A DNA stretch of 64,000 nucleotides from Symbiodinium natans (Eukaryota > Sar > Dinophyceae > Suessiales > Symbiodiniaceae): the NCBI GenBank assembly GCA_905221605.1, contig CAJNDS010002068.1:583001-647000 (forward strand), given 5' to 3'. A program made the translations under genes and the position numbers. Below, one piece after another: positions 10,255 to 21,275 of the stretch (within the stretch, counting starts at the first letter, position 1; the number at the start of each line of letters is the position of its first letter). The notes under the pieces are model-generated. The model was not told the origin of the DNA, made no database searches, and saw nothing but the letters and a program-made list of their open reading frames with translations.

Positions 10255-13010
10255 GGACACCGAAGAAAAAGCAAGCGCTGGCTCGTGCGGGGGGATACAG
10301 GGTTGGCTGAGGGTGTATGGATTCATTGTGCATGAACGAGGTTGAGTTGCATGCGGCTTTCACGTCCACATATCGAAGATATTTCGCACCAAGCGCTGTC
10401 TGCACAGCATTTTTTTGCCCATCAAGCCGGGAATTCAGGGCTCTGAGCTCCAATGAGCGAAGCACCGGCAGAAGGCCCTATTGTGGCTTTGTTGCTGTCC
10501 TTTCCCGATAAGGGTGACATTGCATGTTACACACGGAAGAGCTAAACTCTGTACCAGGGGTAGTAGTAGAAGATGGTCACGCAGGTACTGGAACAATCAC
10601 CCCTTTGGGCCACTACGCTGCCACGTGCAGCACCACGCGAGTTCGAGGCAGCACGTTCGGGGGATGGGCTTGGGGCTCTATTGCAAGGCCGGCTCAACAT
10701 TTGAATGCTGTAGAAGGGTTGGTGTGTTTCACCTCATTTCGCCTCCCCCCTCTTGACTTGAGCTAGCTGCTGCCCGTCGATACAGCTCTCGAGAGTTTGC
10801 TGCTTAGGTCGACGTGTGGCCGAGTGAGGGCGAGATGGACCCGCTCGGGCTCCAGCATTGCAGGGGACTGCATGGAAGGTCTGGACGAGCTTGCGCTGGC
10901 TTTCGGTTCAGGGTTTTGAGGTTGAGGAGTGCCTTGAGCGCACATTCCCAATCATCACCTCCCCCAATTCGTAGGAGCCTTCGGCCTGCTAACAATCTAC
11001 GACTTGGCCAAAGGTATGCCGTGACTGTGGGTTCCTTCGAGTACCAGCTCCTGGGGCCACGAAGCCAGGCCCTGGTCGGTGCTCTCCCGCTTTTGCTCTA
11101 GTGTCCCCTTTCAAAGCCGCTGCGAGGTCTACGCGCTGAACGGCACGGCGGGCACGGCCCGGGGACCCACGTTGTTCTTGGATGCTTTCCGAGGCGCTAA
11201 ACCGCTAAAGCTTTGAGAAGAAGGGGCCCCATGATAGATGTACTGCAGAGGTACGTTGTGCCGGTTGGGGGCAGCTGGGTTTGCCTCACCCGTACTTGTA
11301 GCATAAGCATCTTGAAGTTCTTAAAGAGCCCTCTAATCACGGAAGCTCTGCCCCATCTGTCGAAGTCGACAGTGTAGGTTCTTTGAAACACAGCGCATGC
11401 CAAGGCCCTTAGCCGAGTGAGAGGTCTCCGAATCCGCGTGGAGAGCAACTGGGGCGAGGTGATCCGAAGCGGAAGCTGAGGGGTTTGGGGAGTTGAGGTT
11501 TCGTGTTTCGGAGCTTGTGCTGAACGATTTCAGCTTCGCTCCCGATTTTATTGGCTCAGATAATCCATTGAATGTCCAGCAGGGTCACCAGGTAGATGAT
11601 CCTTGGAAAGAGCGCAACTTCAGATGCTTTTTGTGGGGAGGTGTGAGGCCCGAGGTGTCGTTAATGAACACATTGGACATTGACATGGAGTCCAAGGCTA
11701 AAGGGGTTAAGGCTTTAGGGGCTTAAGGCAAGTGATGCATACTGTGATGCGTACTATCTTTGACCAGGGCTCGGGGGTTTTCTGCCACCATTTAGCAGTG
11801 GAGACTCGATCCTGACACGTACTGAAGTGTGGGCAACTTCGGGCAACGAGCCGTAGAAGCTTTCTGGTGCGCATGCCAGGACCGCACGCTGTTGTGCCGC
11901 GTACGAGTCTTTGGAGCCCATGATGCTGAGTGAACTTTGGGCCGCAGCATCTCGAGGTCACCACTGGCAAGTTGCGAGATTTTAGGGGGTTGTTTGCTGA
12001 GTTCCCGTGCTCCTTGAATATGGAGCACGCCCTGCAGCAAAGGTTGTGAAGCGCGAAGTGTTCTCTGATTCAGAGCCCTGCCATGCTGAAACAGTGTAGG
12101 GTGCATGCCTTGATTCTTTTCACTTGGTTGATGAAATGGCAGCGCTCTGGATCTCTGCATGTGTATGTGAGACCGGAAGTTACCAGCCAAGATCACGTGC
12201 ATACAAATGTGCTCAATCATATCATGATTGTTGACATGGAGTTGCTGGTGACATGCTGCCACCCGGTCCTTTGAATCTCCAAAGTTGCAAGTGCCCCACC
12301 AACGCTGTTCTCATGTAGGGCTCGCGAGCCACAGTACTCACGAACTTCTCAGCTTCAGGACGGTGCACTTATGTACTTGGGATGCCGTGGGTCAGACTTT
12401 GCTGTCGTCCGTGTCTGAATTCAAGACTTGGCAGCCGAAGGTCACGAACCAGGATGGCCCGTGCGACGCGAAGTGCAAACTTTGCGCAAAACCTTGCCGA
12501 CAGCCCTCGAGTCGGGTTTGGGGTGATGGGTGGCCTGAGTTCAGCATCAGGATCTTCAGAGACCTGTCAACTCAGTTCAAGCTCGCTTCTCAACTTCTGT
12601 ACCTGCGTGTGTGTCTGTGGGATTGCTGGTGTGTGCGTGCATCATCATTGAAGCTGATCAGCTTCATGCTGCGGTACGCCTTCTGGGCTCTCAGTGCATT
12701 CCTGGTATGATGGCTCCCTCACCAAAGCAACTGTCATGCAAGTACAGTCCTAGACCCTAAATGCCAACACCACTACTGTCAAGCTTCAATCCCCCAAAAT
12801 TCAAAAACCCTAAGTCCACACTCCACACTTAAATTCCGCACAGCTGCTGGGATGCGTGGATCTTGACCTCTGAGACCCCCCCTCACCAGTATCTGAGAGG
12901 GCCAGGCCCCCCCCCCTCCCTCCCCGAAATGCTGAAACCTTTCTTTCCCACGCCCTGAACCCCTTGGAAACCCCTAAGCCCCTAGGTCCTAAAGCCAAAC
13001 AACCCGAGCC
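10255..13010. other. Unassigned stretch; possible exons
   Basis: No gene could be assembled. Coding-like snatches on the + strand include CEVYALNGTAGTARGPTLFL near 11120 and QDGPCDAKCKLC near 12450, but neither gives a recognisable motif or a phased neighbour. C-type telomere-like repeats (CCCTAA) appear near 12780-12830 and 12955-12990. Confidence 0.4.
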
Positions 13011-13073
13011 ATGAGCTTCCTCTGCAAGCGGAGCAGGGACCATGAGTTCGAGCTCAAGGCCCGTCTGGTGCAG
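13011..13073 (+). CDS. Coiled-coil gene, exon 1 (or internal)
   Basis: Encodes MSFLCKRSRDHEFELKARLV then Q, ending CAG|GGGG. It is preceded by CCCTAA-type repeats and followed within 20-45 bases by GGGTTTAGGGG. Confidence 0.45.
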
Positions 13074-14993
13074 GGGGTTTTGCCTGAACGGTGCTTTGAT
13101 GGGAGTTGAGGGTTTAGGGGTGTTAGAGCCCGCCTGTCTCCTTAGCAGGGTATCCAAGTAGAATCAAGATCGTGAGTGTTTGGTGTGCGAACGTTGCGCA
13201 TCCTTTGCAGATTGAGCAGCTGGAGCGTGACACGGCACCTTGGCTGTCACGGGCGGATCATGAATATCGCTGGTTGCAATCCCGGTACTTATTCGGGGAT
13301 TTTCCCGAGTTAGGGGCCCCATTGATATACCAACAAAAAACAAGATAATCCTGATTAGTATAATCCCCTTTTTTTTTTTTTTTCTAGCGTAGCCGTGTCA
13401 TGGGAAACCACCCCATCTTGGTACGGCACAGTGTTTGTGAGGGGTCTGTGGAGCTGATGGGTGAGGTTCCTTGTCGAAACGTCCGGGGAAGAGCATTCTA
13501 GGCTCTGATGGAGAAAAGCCATGCACCAATGCTCTCTGAGAGAACGGGCCTGTTTCCTAGTAAGAACCGACTCGGAAGTCTGTAACCTCGGCTTCCTTAA
13601 GGGTACCGAATTCCGCATAAAACCAGCAAGAGAGGTGGAGAAGTTGTCAACCCTAAACCTTAAACGCCTTAAACCCTGCGTGAGCCAAGGCAACGCTTCG
13701 CGAGGACTTGACGAACCTGTTCTCCAGGCAAGCCGCCGCAGACTTAACCCTGTGTTAGGGACAATTTACTTACAGACCTGACCACTTGAATCCCTGAACC
13801 CTTCAAGGCTTCAGGGTTGTCGCCGGGTTCTTGGTGACCTGGCGCGAACTCATCGATATCGCGTGCTCCTTCTGCGCCCGCGACTTCCAACAGTTAAAGC
13901 ACCATCCCGAACTCTAGGCCCTGAACCGTAAACCCTGACCATAAACCTGAAACACCCCAGACCTGTGAGGCTGGCCAAGACATGCACTGCGATCGAGGAG
14001 AAAAACTCAGCCCAGGCTCTGCCTAAGCCCTACTCCGGACAAAGCCCACACGAACTGCCCTCAAGCCTTAGAGAATTTCAGTTAAATGAGGCGTGTGTTT
14101 CCGGGTTTAAGGTTCAGGGTTTCGGGCTTCAGTTAGAATCTCAAAGGCTTGCCCACATGCAGATGTTTCAGGCGATGGACCTCATGTTCGTCCAGGCAAC
14201 CACGGAGACGCTCGAAGATTTGACAGGCACACGCAGCGACCTCTAAAAGGTTTGATCGTCCGGATTCATTCTAGACTGCTAGACTGTGTAGTAATCACAG
14301 TGATAATAGTAATACAAAAAACTGTTGTAATCATAGTCATAACACAAAAAATAGAGAGACATCATAGTACTCCTAGTCATAGTAGTCACAATCGTAATCC
14401 TCGTAGAAACCGCAATAATCGAAATGATCGTAGCATTCGAAATTTTTACGCTGCGCGACCCGGCAGCGGCGAGGCAACCCCAACCACGGGTGTGAAGGTG
14501 CTGTAGGCTTCAGGGATTTGAGAGGCTTCGTGCAATCAGGCTCTTTTGTGCAATCTGTCCTTTGTGGGCACGCAGGCTTATGTATAGACCCAATGTGAGT
14601 GGTAGGCGGGTGCCAACACTAATATCTGTCGTCAGGTTGTGGGGTCCCTTTTGGAGTCCCCCTTGAGCACTCCTTGTTACGTTCACAGTAGACGCATGTT
14701 TTAGAGCTCAAAGCACTCCCACAACAGTGAGCCACGTTCACTCAAACCCTAAGCCCTAAGCCCTTCCAACCCTAAACTCTTCAGAACCCTGCAAACCCTT
14801 CAAAACTTTCAGTCCCTAAACGCTAAACCCTCTAGGGCCGCACCCCGCTCCCCCCCAACTAGCCCACCCGAAGAACCCTAAACCGTAAGAACCCTAAACC
14901 GAAAGAAGCCTAAACCCTGAAAACCCCAAACCCTAAGAACCAAAAACGCTCTACTATCATCTTTGTCGCTTTGCGCTGTGTTACTCTTTTTGG

Positions 14994-15046
<53 letters not shown>

Positions 15047-18000
15047 TGCCTTATGCGTTTCAAGGGATCGTCGTTTTCTGCTGTTTCCGGCGCTTTTGTT
15101 GGTTGTGTTCTGCTGCTGTGCGTTCTTGTTCTTGCATTTTGCTTTGGCGTCGCTTGCTACTTGTTTGGTTGTTTCTGCTGCAGACCAGGTTCTAACATGC
15201 CGTCTGTTATTGGAGATCTTGCAGCTTTGGCAAAGTGCCCAACCATCTGCCAAACCCTGCCGAAGCCAGCTACAGTCCTCACCGCCTGTGTCATGGGCAT
15301 CGTTGGAAATCCCATCTTGAGTAGTTTAGGGTTTCGGGTTTAGGGTTTAGGGAGTATCACAGAGCCGTAAGAAGTTTCATTACATTACTCTGGACTCTTG
15401 TTCTTTGACGACCCCTGGGAGGAGTGTCTGCTGCAGATATTCAAGTGTCTTCATTCGCACTTGATAGCAAGCTGCTGCTAGCAAAGTCGCAGAGACCAAG
15501 GTGTCTCCAGCCAGGAGACATCATTCTAAACCAAGACCCAATCACGGCAGCTTGTCCAAGCCTACGGACCACGCTTTCCCAGCTGAACATGCCTAGTTTC
15601 CTTTCCGGCAAAACATGACGCCTTGACTGTGTGCGTGATTGTGACATTGTGTGTGTGCAACCCTGTATCGAAGGGCAGTATCCAAATTTTGACTGCAATG
15701 GTGAGAGCACGCATGTGGAAAAGCAAATCTGGAGTCATGCCAGCCCGGAGTATTCCTGTCAAGGTTTGAGAGTTGGCATCTGAAGAGTATGACTTTTGAA
15801 AAACCTGGCAGTGAACCTCCGACGAAACTCCAGTAGCACTGTTGAAGCGCGGACCTTAGACAATGTGCGAACTGAGGATCTGATCGGTCTGTATGCAAGT
15901 GCGATTGCGGCGTTATGTTTCGTTGGTGGCCGTTCCGCTGCTACTAAGGTGGGGGTCCGAGTCTGTTTCGCTCCGGCTTGATGATTGAGTCCGCTGCTAT
16001 ACCAGAGATTCACCAATGATTAACCCTCGTGGTTTCAACAACTGTGTGTCTGTGACTGATGGACTGACTTACTCACTTTTTGCCTGTACTCTAGTTCGCT
16101 TTGAACTTCATCTCACCGCTGTCCTTATAGCAAGGTAGAACATCGTAGAATATAGTGAAAAGTTCAAAACCAGATAGGCCGCCTGGAGCAATTGGAGCTG
16201 GCACGGGAGGAGAGTGTCGGCCGCCAGAACCAGGCGAAGCCCGTGTCGGGGTATTCGGGGAGAACTGTTTAGGGTTGGTTGACAAGCGTGCTATAGAGGG
16301 TTCATCAGCAGCGGTCCCGGTCAGGGAAAGTGGTATTAGCATGCCTTGATTTTGGCTCCAACTGCTTTTTTCATGACCCGACATGCAGCCGACTAAATCA
16401 TCTCGGCCATGGCCATAGAGAAGAATTGAGACGGAAGTCTCGCGAACCGTGAAGTCTTCAAGAAGGGTCGCTGTATTCATCACCATGTAGCTTTCAGACA
16501 CGTGTGACAGAAAGTTCGCATCTGGTGCAAAGTTGGCTGGCACTGTGGAGAGGTTCTGAAGTCCTTCGGGCGAGACCTGCAGCACCTGGCGTCAAGGAGT
16601 GGGTAGACAGGAAGTAGCAGTCAGCACCAGCAGGCCCACAGAAATCTGGTGACGACCCTTTAAGATTTGAGACACTTGGTTTGTGTCTCTTCCTGGGATG
16701 CTGTTTGGCTGCTCATGCACTACAGATTTGTCTTGGTAACCATGCTTCAGCTAAAGCCCAACTCAAGCACTGCTGCTGGATGCAATTGGTACATGGTGGT
16801 GCGTGTGGAATCTGTACATGATAGCCCTGGCTAACACAGGAGCCACTTGAAGGTTCTTGACATTGAGGGCAGTTAGGATCGACCTGTTTTAGGTCTGCGG
16901 GGGTTGGGCTACTTGGCAAGGCGGAGGTAGCCGTTTTTCCCAACGGACTCAGCGCATCCCGCGGTCTGTGTTTCTAGGGTGGCCGTGCAGGCTGGACGGC
17001 CATGATGCACGGAGTGCGGCCAGCAAGGTGACGGGTTGGGAGATGGGATGTGAGTGCATGTCTTCGCGGTCGCTGTCTTCTTGGGCTAAAGCCTCTGACC
17101 CACAATTCGGCGCTGGCTTCGTGACATTCGGGTGTGATTTGAGACCCAGACAGTTAAGGTGTGCTTCAGAAACCTTAACGTTTCGGCAGGCGATGGCAGA
17201 CAAAGTGACCTCTTCCCACGAGGTGCTGCTGAGGAAACATTGAAGTGCAGTTCGTGCATGGCATCCATCATCACCATCATCATCGCCGTTGTGACTGTGC
17301 CATGATGCCAATCTCTGTGGGAAGTAGCAGATAAACCACATCCAAAATGAGATGCTGTTAGAGCAGCAGAAAATAAGTGAGCCAGCATTTGTGCGCACGA
17401 GTGCACTTTCAGCATCTTTCAGCTATATTCGGACAATGCATGGATGTTTCCCGTTCCACTATGTTAAGTTGCCGCTGAGAAGGGCAACAGGACTCTTACG
17501 TGGCAGCGTTGCGTGGCAGCGTTGTCCCGGTCACTTTTTCTCAAGTTAGCACCTAGACAGGGCCAGAGTCCCCCCCCCTCTCCCCACTCGTGCACCGCAT
17601 GAGATTTCTGCCCCAAGGACTGAACAGTTGATTGGTGGTGGCACGACACTGCTTGTGAAACCTCTCGAGTGTGAGCCTTTTTCGACGGCGCAAGCCCTAA
17701 TCTCCCTGTCACCTTCAGCTGCCTGGGGGTTCGTCGGCCCCGTAGGAGTACCCCAGCTCCCTGACAGAGCCCCAACCCTACACACGCCCCCAACCCGAAA
17801 CCCTAAACCCAAAAGCCAAACCAGCGAGTGCACCGACAGCCGGCCTTAACCATCCAACCCTATACCTGAAATCTGAAACCCCAGCATGGAATCAGGTGTT
17901 CCGCAGCGAGATTGAGCAGCGCTTCGAGGTGATGGCGCAGCGCCTGGAGGCAGGGCTTTTACAAGTTCTTAGTCTTCGTGAATCAGGGAATTTCGGGCCC

Positions 18001-18948
18001 TCATGTCCCTTAAATCGGCCCGGTATGTTGAGGGCTCGGTGCTACTAGGGTTGAAAGTGTGCTGAATTGCTCATCAGAGGGTGTAGGAGCCTTCCGCCAC
18101 ATGCTTGCAGAAGCAAAAATAGGGTCGGTCTGGGGTCGAGACTGTCTTCGTGCGCATGTCGTTTTCGTGTGCTCAAGCGTCGTATGTGACAACCATCTCA
18201 ACGGTCACAGGGATCGGGCTGCCGGGGTCGCCACTGTTCGTGTGGCCGTTTATTGGATCCTGGCTTCGTAGCTCAGTTTTCTCCTCGGCACGTTCGCTTC
18301 ACTCGGCTTCAGGCTTCTCCCCTCAATAGCTGCAGGGTCGGAGGGATCATCGCTCGGGCATGTATTCCTGGTCTGTACTGCAGGAGGTGCGTGCTGCTTC
18401 GGATGAAATCAGAGAGACGCAGCAGGCTGCGGTTGTGGATAGGCAGCTTTCGAGTCTGTACCGCAAATTTGCGATTTGTAGCCCTCAGCTCTTGATGGCC
18501 CTGGCTTTTAGAGGACTGGGCGGTTGGAGCAGTTCTTTTCGCAAAGTATTTCTGCTCTGTCCTCTTGTTGTCTGCACCAGAGGATTTGTGTTGAGAACTC
18601 AGGTTCTGTTGATTCAGCTTTGGAGGGGAGGGAGCGCGGCAGCTTCGTGCCTTCTACGAGACCCGACTGAGTGGGAAAAGGCCTATGCATGCTGCTTCAG
18701 GTGGTGTCCGAGCAATGTGCAGAGGATCTCAATGAGTTGCCGCCCGGCCGCCACATCTCGCTTCCCTGGGACTTATTCTTTACTTGGGGGTCTTCTCTTC
18801 ACAACGTAGTGCCTCGGCCGCCTGCAGTCTTTCACTGGCTCCGTGCGAAATCTGCTGTCTGATCAGGCAGCAGGCGGCCAAGGCCCAGGCAACGCAGCAG
18901 GAAGAGGAGCTCCCGACTTGCTTGAACGAAGAGAAGAAACAACTGTAA
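13011..18948 (+). CDS. Spliced gene for a coiled-coil protein, function unknown
   Basis: No catalytic motif is recognised; the exons encode charged, Glu/Gln/Arg-rich helices suited to coiled coils. Exons: 13011-13073, 13211-~13255, 13690-13727, 16174-16233, 17190-17222, 17896-17949, 18384-18442 and 18867-18948 (TAA 18946-18948). Joins 13073/13211, 16233/17190, 17222/17896, 17949/18384 and 18442/18867 are all in phase. At the last, AG|GCAGC joins AG|GCAGC to give VVDRQQAAKAQ. Donors at 13727, 16233, 17949 and 18442 are of the GC class. The ATG at 13011 could be a start or internal. Treating all exons as one gene is inference; the 14-16 kb part has no agreed exon, so there could be two genes. 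Confidence 0.5.
13211..13255 (+). CDS. Coiled-coil gene, exon
   Basis: Encodes IEQLERDTAPWLSRA after TTTGCAG, in phase with the previous exon. The 3' end is uncertain. Confidence 0.5.
13690..13727 (+). CDS. Coiled-coil gene, exon
   Basis: Encodes ATLREDLTNLFS between GCCAAG and TCCAG|GCAAGC (GC donor). CCCTAAACC-type repeats lie directly upstream. Confidence 0.5.
13847..14246 (+). other. Possible further exons
   Basis: Two coding-like stretches: TWRELIDIACSFCARDFQQ near 13850-13905, and MFQAMDLMFVQATTETLED near 14160-14225, which runs to a stop at 14244. They may belong to the coiled-coil gene or end a separate one. No phase support was found. Confidence 0.35.
14255..14450. repeat. Degenerate trinucleotide tract
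   Basis: Three-base periodic AGT, CAT, AAT and CGT sequence like that at 3930-4510. Confidence 0.6.
14740..14945. repeat. C-type telomere-like repeat cluster
   Basis: Repeated CCCTAAACC and variants (CCCTAAGCC, CCCTAAACT, CCGTAAGAA) over about 200 bases. They are the complement of TTTAGGG with many substitutions. Confidence 0.8.
14994..15045. repeat. (CTTT)n microsatellite
   Basis: About 13 uninterrupted CTTT units. Confidence 0.97.
15319..15352. repeat. Telomere-like TTTAGGG run
   Basis: Tandem GGGTTTCGGGTTTAGGG and one further TTTAGGG. Confidence 0.9.
16174..16233 (+). CDS. Coiled-coil gene, exon
   Basis: Encodes IGRLEQLELAREESVGRQNQ, 60 nt and phase 0 at both ends, between ACCAG and CAG|GCGAAG (GC donor). 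The heptad-like L-x-x-L-x-L spacing is clear. Confidence 0.6.
17190..17222 (+). CDS. Coiled-coil gene, tentative exon
   Basis: Encodes AMADKVTSSHE between CGGCAG and GAG|GTGCTG. Very short; supported only by splice sites and phase. Confidence 0.35.
17896..17949 (+). CDS. Coiled-coil gene, exon
   Basis: Encodes VFRSEIEQRFEVMAQRLE, 54 nt, phase 0 at both ends, between ATCAG and GGAG|GCAGGG (GC donor). CCCTATACC and AAACCCC repeats precede it. Confidence 0.65.
18384..18442 (+). CDS. Coiled-coil gene, exon
   Basis: Encodes EVRAASDEIRETQQAAVVD plus the first two bases of Arg, ending GATAG|GCAGCT. Confidence 0.65.
18867..18948 (+). CDS. Coiled-coil gene, terminal exon
   Basis: Completes Arg, then encodes QQAAKAQATQQEEELPTCLN and EEKKQL, TAA at 18946-18948. 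The Ala/Gln/Glu helix continues that of the previous exon. An AT-rich hairpin island begins right after the stop. Confidence 0.65.
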
Positions 18949-19250
18949 TTTTATTAGTAATTGTACGGGCGCTACAAAATAAGAAAGAGAAGAAAGCGCC
19001 CCACTTCGTTCATACAATTACTGCGTTCACTGCACGTATTCGTTCACTTATAATTGTATTCTCTTCGGAATAATACTATTATTCTGTAGGCGCGAGCATA
19101 ATATAAGTCCGTGAGCTCGCGATAATAAATAGAAAGTGTGCCGTGCGAACGTAATGAATGAATGCACGGCGTAAACACTATTAGTATTATGCGGGCTCAC
19201 ATTTTATCTTATTTTAAGCCCGCACGAAGTAAACTCACTACTTTTAATGT
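18949..19250. repeat. AT-rich island of GC-stem hairpins
   Basis: A 300-base stretch unlike its surroundings: A/T-rich, with four successive hairpins on short GC-rich stems. Stems are 18967-18973/18995-19001 (GGGCGCT), nested inside an outer stem 18957-18964/19014-19021 (GTAATTGT); 19092-19097/19115-19120 (GCGAGC); 19140-19146/19164-19170 (GCCGTGC); and 19191-19197/19217-19223 (GCGGGCT). No coding potential. Serial stem-loops in AT-rich DNA recall dinoflagellate mitochondrial intergenic sequence, so a nuclear insert of organelle DNA is one reading; a 3'-UTR or mobile element is another. Confidence 0.7.
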
Positions 19251-19839
19251 TTCGTTTCGCTCATTCGTTCATTGCACGCGTCTTTCACTACGTTGTCTCC
19301 TTGTCAACTGGGTCAAGTGAAACAAAAAACATCTCCCGTGATGAGCCGAAGATGAGTTCCTGAGCAGGCTTCTGGGTAGTAGGGTCCGGCTGACATTTTG
19401 TGTGATCGTCGAGGGCAATACAGGGGCTCCTTCGGAGACTTCAGGACGCATGTTTGCAGCACGAGCCAGGATCTACAAAGATGGCACACGACTTTCTCGC
19501 AGCAGCTTCTCGAGTGGTTGCCTCAGCTGTTTCTGGTGCTCGATGACAGGGGCAGTTTCGATGGGCAAGTCTTGTCCTGCTTTTATCCGCCCGGGGCACA
19601 CATGGTTGCAGCAGCAGAATTTCCTCAATCTCAGCAGCTTGGGCCAAAGATGCCCTTTTGGAAGCTGGACTGCAGAAATGCCACATCCACTTGAGTAGCA
19701 CTTAAGTGCCAGGCTTTAAGATTCTTTAAGCACATTCAGGGCTAACCGCTCAGTTCAAATGTGCTGTACTGAGTGTATGCAAAGGAGAACGCACTCTAGT
19801 GACATCACGTGCTGCGCCTGGAGCGCCACGGCAGCGGAG

Positions 19840-20040
19840 ATGGGCAAAGGCAAAGGCAAGGGCAAAGGCAAGAAGAGCGAGGACGGACGCAGAGCCGAAA
19901 GTTCTTGCAGCAGTTTCTTCATGCAAGGCCAACAGTCGCACAGCTCGACACCTTGTAAGCCTTGCGAGGACGATGACATCCAGTGCGCGCTGGTTGAGTG
20001 CCACCGACCGAACTTGTGGAAAATGAGATGGCTCCATTAA
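19840..20040 (+). CDS. FHA gene, putative first exon (3' end unresolved)
   Basis: ATG at 19840, then a GKGKGKGKGKK tract and an acidic/basic stretch (SEDGRRAESS). The frame stays open to TAA 20038-20040; the true donor must lie before that. Confidence 0.5.
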   Translation: MGKGKGKGKGKKSEDGRRAESSCSSFFMQGQQSHSSTPCKPCEDDDIQCALVECHRPNLWKMRWLH

Positions 20041-21245
20041 GATTTTTTTGTAGGTTGCGGTTGCAGCCATCGTCTTCAACGGAACCAGCCCAAAACCCTG
20101 ACAAAGCAGCAAAAAACAGCACAAACAACAGTAGCTGAGCACATGCAGGTACGTCCGCGGCATCCGGGCCCGAAAGTGGACCCTCCAGTTGGGCCAGACC
20201 TACGACGTGGGTCGCGCAGGTGACTTCACCCTGCGCCTGCCTCCCTAAGCCCTAAACCGCCAAAGCTGCCTAAGTCCTAGGCTGCCTCAGGGTTGATGGG
20301 ACCTGGCGGTTCGGGGTTGAGGGGGGTCCAAGGGTTAAGCTTGGGGTGGGCATCGGTCTTCCGGAATTTTCTGGCTTGAAGAGCGTAGTGTAGGTTTTAC
20401 TAGCCCCGAAACCCTAAGGGCGCCTCAGGTGGCTGCGTGGATGTGGAGATCGATCACCCCTCGCTCTCACGCAAGCACTGCACCATCGCCTCACGGCATC
20501 CATGTAGTGGTTGTGGGTCACTACCTTTATTCCAGGCGGTAAAAACTCATGCAGGTGGCCAGCTAGCTTCAGATCCTCAGGATACAGTAAAGGCAACGCC
20601 TCAAGCCTGCCATCCTGTTATCTTTGGCTCGCTGGGCAGTTCTCCAGTTCGTGGCCTTATAGGTGATCTCCCCCCAAAAAGGGACCAGAATCAGAGAACT
20701 GGCCCACTGGAATGAGGCAATTACCCAAGTGGACTCGGAACTCATCCTCGTGGCCCTGGACCATGGCTCCACAAACGGAACCTTCATCAACAAGTCGAGA
20801 CTGGAGAAGGACCATCTGGGCTCTTGGGTCCCAAGCTCCAAAGCCTTAAAGTCTTTTGGGGTTTTGGACCCCGGTATATTAAGCTTCGTGAAGCCTTGGA
20901 GGGCGAGGGCGTGAAGATGAAGGTAGCGGACGTGAAGCACATGGTCTTCGGAGAGTGTGACCTGGACCGAAGGGCGGTTTTGGGTTCAGGGTTACTCTTG
21001 TGACACCTCTTGGAGATGTGAGATGTCTTGGAAGAGATGATGGCAAGATGTCCAGGCATGCGAGCCGAACATGCCCAGGTCAGAATGGGTACAAGTTTCT
21101 TGTGAAGGACCAAGAGGCACGCTGGGGGTGATGTTCTTCTGTTCAAGGACAAGTGTATGCGGAGGGGCACGAGGTGCTCTTGCTGTGTGCCCGAAAATTC
21201 GCGGGCCAGCCAGAAGCTAGAATTTACATCTTAAGGCCTGAATGA
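19840..21245 (+). CDS. FHA-domain protein, spliced gene
   Basis: A forkhead-associated (FHA) domain protein; such domains bind phosphothreonine peptides and occur in kinases and signalling adaptors. Exons: 19840-(<=20037), 20149-20219, 20429-20503, 20730-20809, 20884-~20964 and possibly 21154-21245. Together they give the whole domain in order: the GR loop (TYDVGRA), the S-R-K-H core (IDHPSLSRKHCTIA), the N-G-T loop (LDHGSTNGTFIN) and the last strand ending VKHMVFGE. Phases match at 20219/20429, 20503/20730 and 20809/20884. The first exon starts with a Gly-Lys repeat (MGKGKGKGKGKK) common at dinoflagellate protein starts, but its 3' end is unresolved. The stop at 21243 lies inside a sequence repeated at 27811, next to repeat arrays. 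An alternative is that the gene continues past the retroelement to the exon at 28261. Confidence 0.8.
20149..20219 (+). CDS. FHA gene, exon with GR loop
   Basis: Encodes YVRGIRARKWTLQLGQTYDV and GRA, between ATGCAG and GCGCAG|GTGACT. GR is the conserved FHA phosphopeptide loop. Confidence 0.85.
20220..20428 (+). other. FHA-gene intron with CAGGTG at both splice sites
   Basis: Removing these 209 bases joins GRA-G-GCVDVEIDHP in frame. Both boundaries read CAG|GTG (20217-20222 and 20426-20431), a direct repeat straddling the splice sites. Contains CCCTAAGCCCTAAACC near its 5' end and ACCCTAAGG near its 3' end. Confidence 0.8.
20429..20503 (+). CDS. FHA gene, exon with S-R-K-H core
   Basis: Encodes GCVDVEIDHPSLSRKHCTIA then SRHP. 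SRKH carries the invariant FHA Ser and His. The donor is CCAT|GTAGTG. Confidence 0.9.
20730..20809 (+). CDS. FHA gene, exon with N-G-T loop
   Basis: Encodes DSELILVALDHGSTNGTFIN then KSRLEK. G-S-T-N-G-T is the invariant FHA loop. The donor AAG|GACCAT would be of the GA class. Confidence 0.9.
20884..20964 (+). CDS. FHA gene, exon with last beta strand
   Basis: Encodes LREALEGEGVKMKVADVKHM then VFGECDL, the closing 'V-x-x-x-D-x-x-x-F-G' strand. It is followed directly by G-type repeats (TTTTGGGTTCAGGG). Confidence 0.75.
21154..21245 (+). CDS. FHA gene, possible final exon
   Basis: Encodes VYAEGHEVLLLCARKFAGQP then EARIYILRPE and TGA 21243-21245. Coding-like, but no motif. The stop overlaps the repeated module at 21236-21270. 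Confidence 0.45.
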
Positions 21246-21270
21246 AGCGAACAGAGTGAGCACAGGCAAG
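21236..21270. repeat. 30-base module shared with 27811-27842
   Basis: GCCTGAA(TGAA)GCGAACAGAG and then TGAGCACAGGCAAG. It is identical to 27811-27842 except for a 4-base TGAA duplication here. Ends are complementary (TGCCTG/CAGGCA in the right copy). The two copies bracket the repeat arrays and retroelement. Confidence 0.85.
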
Positions 21271-21275
21271 TCGTT

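Noticed and set aside
16091-16585. 164-codon minus-strand open frame
   Set aside because: Antisense to the phased exon 16174-16233 and without motifs; kept out, although part of it has moderate protein character.
18701-18760. Possible exon VVSEQCAEDLNELP after GCTTCAG
   Set aside because: Coding-like, but the direct join 18442/18867 is in phase and better supported; it could be an alternative exon.
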